From contig OY760934.1 in assembly GCA_963664245.1 (NCBI GenBank), positions 1,612,001-1,676,000 on the forward strand: a DNA stretch of 64,000 nucleotides, read 5' to 3'. This stretch comes from GCA-2711565 sp963664245. GTDB taxonomy: Bacteria; Bacteroidota; Bacteroidia; Bacteroidales; GCA-2711565. Below are positions 1 through 8,814 of the stretch, piece after piece (position 1 is the stretch's first letter; each line of letters starts with the position of its first letter). The notes beneath the pieces are model-generated. The model had not been told where the DNA came from, did not search any database, and was given only the letters and a program-made list of their open reading frames with translations. The position numbers and the translations under genes are program-made.

Positions 1-30
1 GATATGGATGTTGTGGTATAAAAAGGGAAA

Positions 31-1131
31 ATGAAAATAAACAAACATAATTACGAAGAATTCCTGGTTGACTTCATGGATGGAACACTTGATCCGAACA
101 TGAGGCAGGAATTATTTATTTTCCTTGATGCCCATCCAGATATTAAAGCCGAGTTCGAAGGCCTGGAAGTTGCAAACCTTACCGACGAAGAAAACATTGT
201 TTTTGAGGATAAAAATGCTTTAAAGAAAAATATCGCTTCGCCTACAATTAATATTAACGAAGATAATGCGGGAAAGTTTTTCATCGCTGCTGCGGAAAAT
301 GATTTGTCTGCTTCGGAAACTGCCGAACTAAACGAGTTCATCAAACAAAACCCGGAACAGGAAAAACATTTCAGGCTGTACAAAAACACCAAAGTTGAGG
401 CTGATCTTTCCATCACCTACGCCCATAAAAAAGCTTTGAAAAAGCACCCCTTTGTTATTCAAAAAGGCTGGTATTACGCCGCCGCGTCGGCAGCTGCCAT
501 TTTATTGCTTTATCTCGGCATTTCGTTTATGAATACCGAAAAACCAGCAGGTCAAAACACGCTTGCGGATCAACCCAAAGAGGTTCTTACTAAAATGAAC
601 CAGCAGCTCACAGCGAAAAAAATAGCATCAATTCAAAACACAGAAATTGTTATTGCAAAGCGGACCATCACTAAAGTTAATTTTGAACATTATCAGCAAC
701 GGCTATTGGCAAAAAAAACTGGAATTAAGAAACTTAATTACACGCTCAACCCAAACATTCAGATTGCCTCATCATATAAGCAAACTTCTTTTCCGACGAA
801 GTTCCCGCTGATGGATTTTGAACCCATAATAATTGAGCCCAACTCTCTTCTGTTGGCAGACGCAGGCGAAGCACACAAAGATTCAAAATTTAAAGCCGTT
901 TGGAAAGGACTGTTTTCACAAATGAAAAGTGAAACCAGAACAAGCGAGCGAGGCATAGAAGATAAACCGAAGAAAAAAGTCGGGCCATTATGGGTACTGG
1001 CCAATATTGGGCTGCAACGGGTAAACGAAGTAACCGGAACAAACCTGGTAATAAACAACAAAAGCAACGAAGAAAAAATTGCCGAAGAAAACAGGAGCAC
1101 GGAATATATCGCAGGGAAACCGGCAAATTAA
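31..1131 (+). CDS. membrane protein with two anti-sigma-like N-terminal repeats
   Basis: I do not recognise a named family. Residues about 8-45 and 80-118 look like two copies of the helical pattern of anti-sigma N-termini (an FxxDFMDGTLDP-like start, then a helix ending in HPD or NPEQ), but without zinc-binding Cys/His. One transmembrane segment lies at about 147-167 (hydrophobic, ending LLLYLGISF), with a charged C-terminal region of about 200 residues on the far side. A purine-rich ribosome binding site precedes the ATG. The next gene, 70 bp downstream, encodes a GIN-domain/barrel protein, and the two are probably cotranscribed. A role in envelope-stress or surface signalling is inference from the topology and the anti-sigma resemblance. 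A sigma gene could lie just upstream, outside the window. Confidence 0.7.
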   Translation: MKINKHNYEEFLVDFMDGTLDPNMRQELFIFLDAHPDIKAEFEGLEVANLTDEENIVFEDKNALKKNIASPTININEDNAGKFFIAAAENDLSASETAELNEFIKQNPEQEKHFRLYKNTKVEADLSITYAHKKALKKHPFVIQKGWYYAAASAAAILLLYLGISFMNTEKPAGQNTLADQPKEVLTKMNQQLTAKKIASIQNTEIVIAKRTITKVNFEHYQQRLLAKKTGIKKLNYTLNPNIQIASSYKQTSFPTKFPLMDFEPIIIEPNSLLLADAGEAHKDSKFKAVWKGLFSQMKSETRTSERGIEDKPKKKVGPLWVLANIGLQRVNEVTGTNLVINNKSNEEKIAEENRSTEYIAGKPAN

Positions 1132-1201
1132 ACATTGGTTGTAACATTTGTTTAAAACTTCACGTCGTAGAATAAAAATCAAAAAAATAAATAACAGGAT
1201 T

Positions 1202-2794
1202 ATGAAAAGGATAAAAATTATAAGTTTAATCACATTGGTTGTTTACACACTGGGGGTTCAAACCTATGCCCAAACAAGCAATGATTTGATAAAAGAAGAA
1301 AGAAGCGTGGCAAATTTTCATTCGGTAGTGTTTGGAGAAACTGCCATTGTTTATTTCACCACGGGAGAAACCACAAAAGTGATCGTTGAAACAACGGCCA
1401 ACAAAATTAAAGACATCCGAACCGAAGTTCAGGACGGTATATTGACCATTAAAAACATGAGCTTGCGCAGCCCGTCTGCCTTAAATATTTACATCACTGC
1501 TCCAAGTTTAAAATCGATTGACGGATCGGGTGCTTCAGAGTTTTATACTAAATCGGCGATCACTACTGACGAGCTATCTGTTCAATCGAGCGGAGCCGCA
1601 AAAATAGAAATGGAGGTAAATGTTCCAAAGCTTACCATTAAATTGCACGGTGCTTCGGAAATTTATTTAAAAGGCGAAACACAGTCGATGGAAAGCATTG
1701 TAAACGGCAGTTCTATTTTAGACACCAAAGAGTTGGCCGCCAAAAATGTTGACATTAGTGCTTATTCGAAAGCAGTAGCCGACATTAACGCAAGCAAAAA
1801 CCTCCACATTAAACAACAGGGAAATAGCCAGGTAAATTACACAGGCAATCCCGAAGCCGTCACCAAAGACCGCATTTCGGCTCCCGGAAGAACATACCGT
1901 GGCGATGCTGAACATTGGGACGATTATGAATACTCAAGCCGCAACGGTCGTAAATTCGGCAGCTTAAATATCAATATTGGCGAACACAATGATTCTACCT
2001 ACATTCGTTTTGGTCGTCATGAGTTTATTGTTGACGAGTACGGCAATGCCCGTTACCGCAAGCATTACTGGAATAGGTTTAACGGTCACTGGGGCGGTGT
2101 TGATATCGGGATCAATGCTTACGTTACCCCCGATTTCGACATGGATTTTGGCAACCGTTATGATTTCCTTGACCTGAACCTAGGAGCCTCCAGCCGTTTC
2201 GATTTAAACGTTTTTGAACAAAACATTTCCCTTTCAAAAAACAATCACTGGGGATTTGTAACCGGTTTGGGAATGGAGTTCAGGAACTACCGCTTTGACA
2301 ATAACATTACTTTAAACCCCGATAAGGACCGCATTGACGCGTACAAAAATTTTGATGTCGACCTGAAAAAAAATAAACTAACGGCTTACTACCTGAATAT
2401 TCCGTGCTTGTTTGAATACCAAACCAACTCCTGGGGCGACCGCCGAAGTTTCCACGTATCGGCCGGCATGGTTTTCGGCTTAAAAGTGGCTTCAAAAACA
2501 AAAATGGTTTTTAACAACAAAGATGCAGAATACACCATGGTTGATTACGAATTTTTAGACGACCCGGCTTATGAACCGATTGCAAAAACAACTCCGGATG
2601 ATAAACGCAGAGTAAAAAACCATAACTCTTTCCACTTAAATCCGATTAAAGTGGATGCCATGCTTCGTTTTGGCTGGGGATGGTTCAACTTTTACACCAC
2701 CTATTCACTTACAACCATGTTTAAAAAAGGCGAAGGCCCCGAAGGGTTTAAACTATATCCAATTTCTTTTGGGATCACACTTATTAAATGGTAA
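1202..2794 (+). CDS. exported GIN-domain (DUF2807) protein with C-terminal outer-membrane barrel
   Basis: The start at the ATG at 1202 is chosen over an upstream TTG (1148) because it gives a clean signal peptide of about 23 residues ending in TYAQ. Residues about 30-215 form the repetitive beta region of the putative auto-transporter adhesin head GIN domain (DUF2807), with GSGASEF and HGASEIYL repeats. From about residue 255 the sequence becomes an alternating aromatic/polar beta-barrel-like region (DMDFGNRYDFLDLNLG, GLGMEFRNYRFDNNI) and ends in a terminal Trp (ITLIKW), typical of outer-membrane barrels. The protein is therefore a surface or periplasmic GIN head fused to a porin-like barrel. 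The family's function is unknown. It is followed by a hairpin terminator. Confidence 0.8.
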   Translation: MKRIKIISLITLVVYTLGVQTYAQTSNDLIKEERSVANFHSVVFGETAIVYFTTGETTKVIVETTANKIKDIRTEVQDGILTIKNMSLRSPSALNIYITAPSLKSIDGSGASEFYTKSAITTDELSVQSSGAAKIEMEVNVPKLTIKLHGASEIYLKGETQSMESIVNGSSILDTKELAAKNVDISAYSKAVADINASKNLHIKQQGNSQVNYTGNPEAVTKDRISAPGRTYRGDAEHWDDYEYSSRNGRKFGSLNINIGEHNDSTYIRFGRHEFIVDEYGNARYRKHYWNRFNGHWGGVDIGINAYVTPDFDMDFGNRYDFLDLNLGASSRFDLNVFEQNISLSKNNHWGFVTGLGMEFRNYRFDNNITLNPDKDRIDAYKNFDVDLKKNKLTAYYLNIPCLFEYQTNSWGDRRSFHVSAGMVFGLKVASKTKMVFNNKDAEYTMVDYEFLDDPAYEPIAKTTPDDKRRVKNHNSFHLNPIKVDAMLRFGWGWFNFYTTYSLTTMFKKGEGPEGFKLYPISFGITLIKW

Positions 2795-2817
2795 ATCCCT
2801 ACGTTTTGGTTTTATTG

Positions 2818-2848
2818 AAGGCTTTCCTTGTCGGGGAAGCCTTTTTTT
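2818..2848 (+). terminator. intrinsic terminator after the GIN-domain gene
   Basis: Arms AAGGCTTtCC and GGAAGCCTT (one bulged T) enclose a short loop and run straight into a T tract. It lies 24 bp after the stop codon of the preceding gene. Confidence 0.7.
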
Positions 2849-2899
2849 GTGTTCGAACCGAAGAAAAACCACCATCATCAAAAAATCCTCAGTTTTTCT

Positions 2900-2907
2900 T
2901 AAATTTG
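2900..2907 (+). promoter_or_regulatory. candidate -7 element for the YebC gene
   Basis: TAAATTTG matches the Bacteroidetes -7 consensus TAnnTTTG, 40 bp upstream of the ATG at 2948 and just after a terminator. I see no clear -33 TTG. Confidence 0.35.
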
Positions 2908-2947
2908 TATTTCTTCCTAAAATAATCCAAATTAAAAAAACAAGCCC

Positions 2948-3688
2948 ATGTCAGGTCACAGCAAATGGTCAACAATCAAACGAAAAAAAGGAGCCCTGGA
3001 TGCTAAACGCTCCAAAATCTTTTCAAAGATTATTAAAGAAATAACCGTAGCGGTAAAAGAAAGCGGTCCCGATCCGGATGGCAACCCACGTTTACGGCTG
3101 GCTATTGCGAATGCAAAAGGGGTAAGCATGCCCAAAGACACCATGCAACGGGCCATTAACAAAGGAACCGAAAAAAACTCGGCGGCTTTCCAGGAGCTAA
3201 CTTACGAAGGCTACCTCAGTCATGGCATCGCGGTTTTTATCGAGTGTACCACCGACAACCAACAACGCACGGTGGCCAACATACGATCGATTTTTAACAA
3301 ATTCAACGGCAATTTAGGAACCAATGGCTCGCTCAATTTTTTGTTTGACCGCAAAGGCATATTCTCCATCCCGAAAGGAAACCTTGACGAAGAAGAATTT
3401 GAACTGGAAATGATAGACGGCGGTGCCGAAGATATCGACCTAAACGAGGAAATGTTTACCGTAACCACTTCGCTGGAAGATTTTGGCAACATGATGAAAA
3501 AGCTGGAAGAAATGAACATTGAACCCGAAAATGCCGAACTGCAGCGCATCCCCCACGAAACCATCACCCTTGAAACCGAAGAAGCCCTAAAAATCATGAA
3601 GGTTATCGAGCTGTTTGAAGATGATGACGATGTGCAAAATGTCTTCCATAACCTTGAAATTACAGACGAAGTGATGGAACAACTTTAA
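2948..3688 (+). CDS. YebC/PmpR family DNA-binding regulator
   Basis: This is a full-length YebC/TACO1 protein of 246 residues. The N-terminus MSGHSKWSTIKRKKGALD is diagnostic of the family, followed by the conserved GPDPDGNPRLRLAI stretch and an acidic C-terminal domain. YebC-type proteins are known as DNA-binding transcriptional regulators, and more recent work links them to translation of proline-rich stretches; which applies here cannot be read from the sequence. The gene stands alone between a terminator and the S9 peptidase gene, with a candidate promoter of its own. Confidence 0.95.
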   Translation: MSGHSKWSTIKRKKGALDAKRSKIFSKIIKEITVAVKESGPDPDGNPRLRLAIANAKGVSMPKDTMQRAINKGTEKNSAAFQELTYEGYLSHGIAVFIECTTDNQQRTVANIRSIFNKFNGNLGTNGSLNFLFDRKGIFSIPKGNLDEEEFELEMIDGGAEDIDLNEEMFTVTTSLEDFGNMMKKLEEMNIEPENAELQRIPHETITLETEEALKIMKVIELFEDDDDVQNVFHNLEITDEVMEQL

Positions 3689-3783
3689 ATATTTGGGTAT
3701 TCAGAATAAACAGGTTCTACATATATAAAAAAAAGGATTAACTCTACGTTTATTACATTTAGGTAGAAAATCCGGTTCATAAC

Positions 3784-3814
3784 TTGTAACTATCAGGCCT
3801 TTACAATACATTTG
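3784..3814 (+). promoter_or_regulatory. Bacteroidetes-type promoter for the S9 peptidase
   Basis: TTG at 3784-3786 and TACATTTG at 3807-3814 match the -33 and -7 (TAnnTTTG) elements of the Bacteroidetes primary sigma factor, with 20 bp between them. The -7 lies about 37 bp before the ATG. Confidence 0.6.
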
Positions 3815-3851
3815 CTACAACTTTAGTATTACCCCTAAAAATATGTAAATT

Positions 3852-6455
3852 ATGAAAATTAAAAAGTTAATGGTAAGCACCATTACCATGGTTTTGGCAT
3901 TTATACTAACCGGATTTGTAAATGCTCAAAACGAACCCATCACAAAAGCAAACTATCGTTTAGCCGAACGATTCTCACCGGACAAGGTAAGGAAAATGGT
4001 TTTCACTACCGAAATCAGGGCCAACTGGCTAAAAACCGGCGACAAATTTTGGTATAACTATAAAACCTCGGAGGGAGAGTTTTACTACCTCGTTAACCTG
4101 GAAAACAAAAAGAAATCATATCTTTTTGATAATCATGAAATGGCCCGCATGCTAACCTTAATTACAAAGGACCCGTATGATTACAAACACCTGCCTCCCA
4201 TCAATCCTAAATTTAAAAAAGATGATACCGTTTTTCAGTTTGATGTAACCAGCACCCAGGATGAAGAGGAAAAAGAAGAACCAAAAGAAGAAGTAAAAAA
4301 CGATTCAACCATAAAAGAAAAAGAAAAAACAAAAAAACCGAAACCTGAAAAAAAAGGAAAGAAGAAAAAAGTTTACCATCTGGAATATAATCTTCAAACC
4401 AAAAAATTGTATGAAATTGCAGACTGGAAAGAAGAAAAAGAAGAACCCCGCTGGTTAAATATTTCTCCCGACAGTGCTTATTGCGTGTACGCTAAAGATT
4501 TCAACTTTTATTACATGGACAAGGAAAACTACCTGAAAGCCATTGAAGATGAAAAAGATTCGACCATTGTTGAGCATCAGCTAACCACCGACGGTCTAGA
4601 ATACTACGAATATGGCGAAGGATACTCCGTAAATATGAACGACGAGGAGAAAAAAATAAAAGAGGAAAAAGAAAAAAGAAGAGGAGCTTATGTTGTTTGG
4701 GCTCCAAACTCTAAAAAATTCGCGTTCACCAGAAAAGATGAACGTCCTTTAAAATTTTTATGGGTCATCAATTCTTTATCAAAACCAAGACCAACCCTTG
4801 AAACCTATAAATATCAAATGCCGGGCGAAGAAGACCCCACCGAGATTGAACTGATGGTCATGAATATTGAAGACCAAAAAATCGATACCATTGACGTAAA
4901 ACAATTCAACAACCAAAGGGTTTCAATTTGCCGAAAACAAAGAACTCCTAAAGAAAGGATACAAGATTTCACGCCACTGGTATGGTTATCAAATAATTCA
5001 AACGAATTATATTTTGAACGCCAAAGCCGCGATCTTTATAAATACGATTTTTGCGTTGCCAACCTCGAAACCGGCGATATAAAAGTGTTGATTGAAGAAC
5101 GCATGAACACTTATGTTGAAACCCTTCAGCCCATTATGGTTGACGGAGGGAAACAATTTATCCACCTGTCTGAACGCGATGGCTGGGCCCATTTTTATTT
5201 GTACGACAACAACGGAAACGTAATCCGCCAGTTAACTTCCGGCCCCTGGCACTGCAACGGCTTAACCATGTTTACTAGGGATAACCCAAACACCATCGAA
5301 TTTGATGCTAAAAACAGAATGTTATACTTCACGGCAAATGCCCGCGAACAAGATGAGGATCCATACTTCAAACACTTCTACAAAGTAAGCCTCGACGGCG
5401 GATCCCCCATTTTGTTGAATAAAGGAAACTACATGCACAAAGCCTATATGTCGACTTCTTATAAATATTTCTTAAACAATTATTCACGGGTAAACACGGT
5501 TCCTAAATCCGAAATCAGGGATATAAACGGACGTACAATAATGCACCTGGAAGAAGCCGATTTAAGCAATCTTTTTGCTGCCGGTTATAAATTTCCGGAA
5601 CCATTTGTTGCCAAAGCCGACGACGGTATTACCGACATTTACGGGGTCATGTACAAGCCTTTCGATTTTGATTCGACTAAAAAATACCCGGTCATTGAAT
5701 ACGTGTACCCCGGACCACAAACCGAAGCCGTTGACAAATCGTTTAATCCAAGAATGGATCGCACCGACCGCATGGCACAACTAGGATTTATTATGATTAC
5801 CCTGGGGAACCGTGGTGGACACCCGGATCGCTCAAAATGGTACCACAACTACGGTTATGGTGATTTACGGGATTATGGCCTGGCCGATAAAAAATACGTA
5901 TTGGAACAATTGGCCGACCGCCATAAATTCATCGACATTGAGAAAGTAGGGATTACTGGCCACTCGGGCGGAGGATTTATGTCGACCGCAGCTATTTGCC
6001 AATACCCCGACTTTTATAAAGTAGCCATTTCTGCTGCCGGAAATCACGACAACAGCATTTACAATCGCTGGTGGAGCGAAACCCATCACGGGGTAAAAGA
6101 AGAGATCAACAAAAAAGACGGCATGTCAAAATTTATTTATCAAATTGAAACCAACCCGCAAATTGCCAAAAACCTGCGCGGAAAATTAATGCTGGTAACC
6201 GGCGACATGGACGATAACGTTCATCCCGGAAACACGTTCCGCATGGCGAAAGCTTTGATCCGGGCAAACAAACGTTTTGATTTCTTTATCATGCCGGGTT
6301 CGCGCCATGGCTGGGGCGATAATAACGAATACGGTTTCTGGCTGTATGCCGATTATTTCTGTCAGCACTTAATTGGCGATTACTCTATCAACACCGACAT
6401 TTTTGAAATGCGCCGCGAACACAAAATGACACCTAGTAAAACAAGATCAAAATAA
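3852..6455 (+). CDS. secreted S9 family prolyl oligopeptidase/dipeptidyl peptidase
   Basis: A signal peptide of about 25 residues (ending FVNAQ) is followed by a beta-propeller-like region and a C-terminal alpha/beta-hydrolase peptidase domain (about 610-867). The catalytic triad is readable: Ser705 in GHSGGG, Asp787 in GDMDDNVHP and His819 in SRHGWG. This order and spacing fit dipeptidyl-peptidase IV-like S9 enzymes, which remove dipeptides or cleave short peptides in the periplasm or at the surface. Unusual is a Lys/Glu-rich low-complexity insert at about residues 137-178 inside the propeller region. The gene has its own promoter and a terminator, so it is monocistronic. Confidence 0.93.
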   Translation: MKIKKLMVSTITMVLAFILTGFVNAQNEPITKANYRLAERFSPDKVRKMVFTTEIRANWLKTGDKFWYNYKTSEGEFYYLVNLENKKKSYLFDNHEMARMLTLITKDPYDYKHLPPINPKFKKDDTVFQFDVTSTQDEEEKEEPKEEVKNDSTIKEKEKTKKPKPEKKGKKKKVYHLEYNLQTKKLYEIADWKEEKEEPRWLNISPDSAYCVYAKDFNFYYMDKENYLKAIEDEKDSTIVEHQLTTDGLEYYEYGEGYSVNMNDEEKKIKEEKEKRRGAYVVWAPNSKKFAFTRKDERPLKFLWVINSLSKPRPTLETYKYQMPGEEDPTEIELMVMNIEDQKIDTIDVKQFNNQRVSICRKQRTPKERIQDFTPLVWLSNNSNELYFERQSRDLYKYDFCVANLETGDIKVLIEERMNTYVETLQPIMVDGGKQFIHLSERDGWAHFYLYDNNGNVIRQLTSGPWHCNGLTMFTRDNPNTIEFDAKNRMLYFTANAREQDEDPYFKHFYKVSLDGGSPILLNKGNYMHKAYMSTSYKYFLNNYSRVNTVPKSEIRDINGRTIMHLEEADLSNLFAAGYKFPEPFVAKADDGITDIYGVMYKPFDFDSTKKYPVIEYVYPGPQTEAVDKSFNPRMDRTDRMAQLGFIMITLGNRGGHPDRSKWYHNYGYGDLRDYGLADKKYVLEQLADRHKFIDIEKVGITGHSGGGFMSTAAICQYPDFYKVAISAAGNHDNSIYNRWWSETHHGVKEEINKKDGMSKFIYQIETNPQIAKNLRGKLMLVTGDMDDNVHPGNTFRMAKALIRANKRFDFFIMPGSRHGWGDNNEYGFWLYADYFCQHLIGDYSINTDIFEMRREHKMTPSKTRSK

Positions 6456-6495
6456 GATATTCCATCCTCAAACCGAAAATTATTCCAGAATTTGA

Positions 6496-6525
6496 GAAGC
6501 CCGCTTTCAGCGGGTTTCTTGTTTT
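6496..6525 (+). terminator. intrinsic terminator after the S9 peptidase
   Basis: GAAGCCCGCT and AGCGGGTTTC form a GC-rich hairpin with a 3-nt loop, followed by a T-rich run. It lies about 40 bp after the stop codon. Confidence 0.8.
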
Positions 6526-6758
6526 AGGACCTCTCCATAATTTTTTATTAAGAACCCGGCAGCAATATAAGAAAAGGCAACAACCTCATAAAAAACACAT
6601 TGAATCAGAATTTTTATACTTTTATAAGTGTTCTTTAATCGTAATGTAAATTTGATAAAAAAAAACTCAAATGCGATAATACCTGTTTGATTTTTTATCG
6701 TCTTTACAATAGAGAAATAGCACGCGTGAATTAAGTTCTTTCTCCGGAACCAGATTTT
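6526..6758 (+). promoter_or_regulatory. upstream region of the ECF sigma gene
   Basis: This AT-rich region holds a housekeeping-type -7 match, TAAATTTG, at 6647-6654, and an ECF-type motif at 6677-6705 (listed separately). No open reading frame or RNA gene is visible. The sigma gene may therefore have both a basal and an autoregulated promoter; this is inference from the two motifs. Confidence 0.4.
6677..6705 (+). promoter_or_regulatory. ECF-type promoter motif, copy 1
   Basis: TAATACCTG is followed after 12 bp by TCGTCTT. The same pair recurs upstream of the downstream fecR-like gene with a 13-bp spacer. CGTC is a common -10 core of ECF sigma promoters, so this is a candidate target of the sigma factor encoded at 6759. 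Confidence 0.5.
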
Positions 6759-7334
6759 ATGAAGAAGATTGATCTAAAAAGTGATAAAGATTTGTTAACT
6801 CATATTGCAAATGGGGACGAGCAGGCATTTAATAAGCTATACTATAAGTATTGGGATCGCATTTATAATTACCTTTTCAGTATCACTAAATCGAACGAAA
6901 TCACCGAAGAACTGGCAACAGATGTTTTTTTGAGGATTTGGGTTAAACGCGGGCTATTAAAAGAAATCAAAAACATTAACGGTTATATTTTCAAAATTGC
7001 ACACAACAAAGCCATGGACTTTTTTAAATCGGTGGCCCAAAACAAAAAGTACCAGGAAATTATATGGGGATTATCAGAAAGGCTGGCTACTTCAAGTGCC
7101 GATTATTCTCTGTTAATGGAAGAAAGCCAACAGGTATTAGAAGAATTGATTAAAGAACTCAGCCCGCAAAGAAGACTCATTTTTGTCCGGAACAGAATAG
7201 ACGGACTTTCGCAAAAAGAAATTGCCAAAGAACTGGGTCTTTCAACAAACACGGTTAAAACAACCATCGCCAATTCAAAAAAATCAATCAAATCTTCTCT
7301 GAAGAATAAATTTCCCGAAGGCTATCTCGATTAA
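6759..7334 (+). CDS. ECF RNA polymerase sigma factor (FecI-like)
   Basis: This 191-residue protein has sigma-70 region 2 (about 20-90; AFNKLYYKYWDRIYNYLF and ELATDVFLRIW) and region 4 (about 130-182; LSPQRRLIFVRNRIDGLSQK followed by a helix-turn-helix with LGLSTNTVKTTI). Size and layout are those of Bacteroidetes extracytoplasmic-function sigma factors paired with FecR. The next gene is a FecR anti-sigma factor, then an STN-domain SusC. In this established arrangement substrate binding by the outer-membrane receptor releases the sigma factor. A motif with an ECF -10-like core lies upstream of both this gene and fecR. Confidence 0.95.
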   Translation: MKKIDLKSDKDLLTHIANGDEQAFNKLYYKYWDRIYNYLFSITKSNEITEELATDVFLRIWVKRGLLKEIKNINGYIFKIAHNKAMDFFKSVAQNKKYQEIIWGLSERLATSSADYSLLMEESQQVLEELIKELSPQRRLIFVRNRIDGLSQKEIAKELGLSTNTVKTTIANSKKSIKSSLKNKFPEGYLD

Positions 7335-7380
7335 TCGTTACTCAAAAATCAAGGAAATAGCAAAATAATTAAAACTGCAA

Positions 7381-7409
7381 TAATACCTGATTCTATTTTT
7401 TGTCGTCTT
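7381..7409 (+). promoter_or_regulatory. ECF-type promoter motif, copy 2
   Basis: TAATACCTG, 13 bp, TCGTCTT, ending 17 bp before the FecR start codon. It repeats the motif at 6677-6705. The non-motif sequence between the copies differs, so this is unlikely to be a simple duplication. Confidence 0.5.
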
Positions 7410-7426
7410 ACATAAAAAAATGATTT

Positions 7427-8653
7427 ATGTCCATAAACAATATTCGATACAAAAAGTTATTTAAGAAGTACCTAGATAACACGCTAAGCAAAGAAGAGTT
7501 TTCTGAATTTTGGAAACTAACCCAAAAAGATGAAGACAACAGCACTCTGGAGTACCTTCTGTCAGAACTATGGGATAAAAACAAAAGCGAGCCCTATAAT
7601 TACCGGGGAGCTACAAAAGACCGGATATTTAAACAAATCATAAAAAAAGAAAAACAATTATCGAATAAAGCAGAACGCCCTCTTCGCAAGAGCAATTTGA
7701 TTTACAAGGTTGCAGCTTTTTTTATAGTCCTTATAGCCGTGGCATCCGTGGTATTGCTTAACATCGCCCCTAAAAATAACATTGTAGGATCGGGATATAA
7801 AACATCCTTAAAATACGACATTGCTCCCGGAGGGAACAAAGCGACCCTGACATTGGCCGATGGTAAAATCATTGTTTTAGACAATATCGACAGCGGCATG
7901 GTTTCTTTAGAAGGGAAAATCGCTATTGTTAAAGAAGAAGGAAAACTCATTTACAAACCAATAGTTATTAATCAAAACAGAACATCAAACCTGCATACAA
8001 AGAACCCTTCTTTGCCGGTTTCATACAATACAATCAACACCCCAAAAGGTGGCCAGCAAATGATTGTTTTGCCCGATGGCAGTAAAGTATGGCTCAACTC
8101 GGCTTCGAGCATGAAATTCCCGACACAGTTCAACGATTCGGTTCGTAAAGTTGAGATAAACGGAGAAGCTTATTTCGAGATTCAACCGAACAAAGAGGTT
8201 CCGTTTATTGTTTCGTCAAAAGAATTAAAAATCAAGGTTTTGGGAACACATTTTAACATCAACGCTTACGAAGACGAACCCGAGAAAAAAGTTGTCCTGT
8301 TGGAAGGTTCGGTTCAAGTTTCATCCCCATCAAATGAATTAAACCAAATTATTGAACCCGGACAACAAGCATCTTTAGACGGATCAGGGAAATTAAGTAT
8401 CAGCGAAGTTGATGTAGAAAATATTATTGCATGGAAACAAGGGAAATTTATGTTTGAAAGCATGGACATTGAAAGCATCATGCGCCAAATATCCAGGTGG
8501 TACGATATTGACGTTGAATTTGAGAAAAACATTCAGCAACGATTTAACGGAACCATCTCAAAAGATGTAAGCCTGATAACCTTGTTAAAAGCTCTTGGCG
8601 AAACCGAGGAAGTTAATTTCAAAATAGAAGGACGAAAAATAATTGTTTTCTAA
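7427..8653 (+). CDS. FecR family anti-sigma factor with DUF4974-type C-terminus
   Basis: A cytoplasmic N-terminal region (about 1-85) should bind the sigma factor. One transmembrane helix follows (about 89-112, FFIVLIAVASVVLLNI), then the periplasmic FecR domain (about 203-300; LPDGSKVWLNSASSMKFP, VLGTHFNINAY, LLEGSVQV) and a C-terminal STN-like DUF4974 domain (about 333-405; FESMDIESIMRQISRWYDID). This is the full length expected for Bacteroidetes FecR proteins. It lies between its sigma factor and the SusC receptor whose N-terminal signalling domain it should contact in the periplasm. Confidence 0.95.
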   Translation: MSINNIRYKKLFKKYLDNTLSKEEFSEFWKLTQKDEDNSTLEYLLSELWDKNKSEPYNYRGATKDRIFKQIIKKEKQLSNKAERPLRKSNLIYKVAAFFIVLIAVASVVLLNIAPKNNIVGSGYKTSLKYDIAPGGNKATLTLADGKIIVLDNIDSGMVSLEGKIAIVKEEGKLIYKPIVINQNRTSNLHTKNPSLPVSYNTINTPKGGQQMIVLPDGSKVWLNSASSMKFPTQFNDSVRKVEINGEAYFEIQPNKEVPFIVSSKELKIKVLGTHFNINAYEDEPEKKVVLLEGSVQVSSPSNELNQIIEPGQQASLDGSGKLSISEVDVENIIAWKQGKFMFESMDIESIMRQISRWYDIDVEFEKNIQQRFNGTISKDVSLITLLKALGETEEVNFKIEGRKIIVF

Positions 8654-8814
8654 AAATGATATATGAACCTAAGAAAGGAGAAAAATATGGCGAAATGAAA
8701 CACACCAAAAAAAGACCGGCCAAAAACATTAAGAATAAATACTTGCAAATAAATTCAAAATTATTTCAGGCCGATCAATTAATCAAATGAAATTAATTCA
8801 TCACTTACAAATTT

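Noticed and set aside
1..21. Short open frame ending in TAA before the first gene, possibly the tail of a sigma factor gene
   Set aside because: Seven codons are too few to support any product; mentioned only as a possibility for the upstream neighbour.
2655..3044. Open frame overlapping the GIN-protein end and the YebC start
   Set aside because: It crosses a terminator and runs out of frame through two solid genes.
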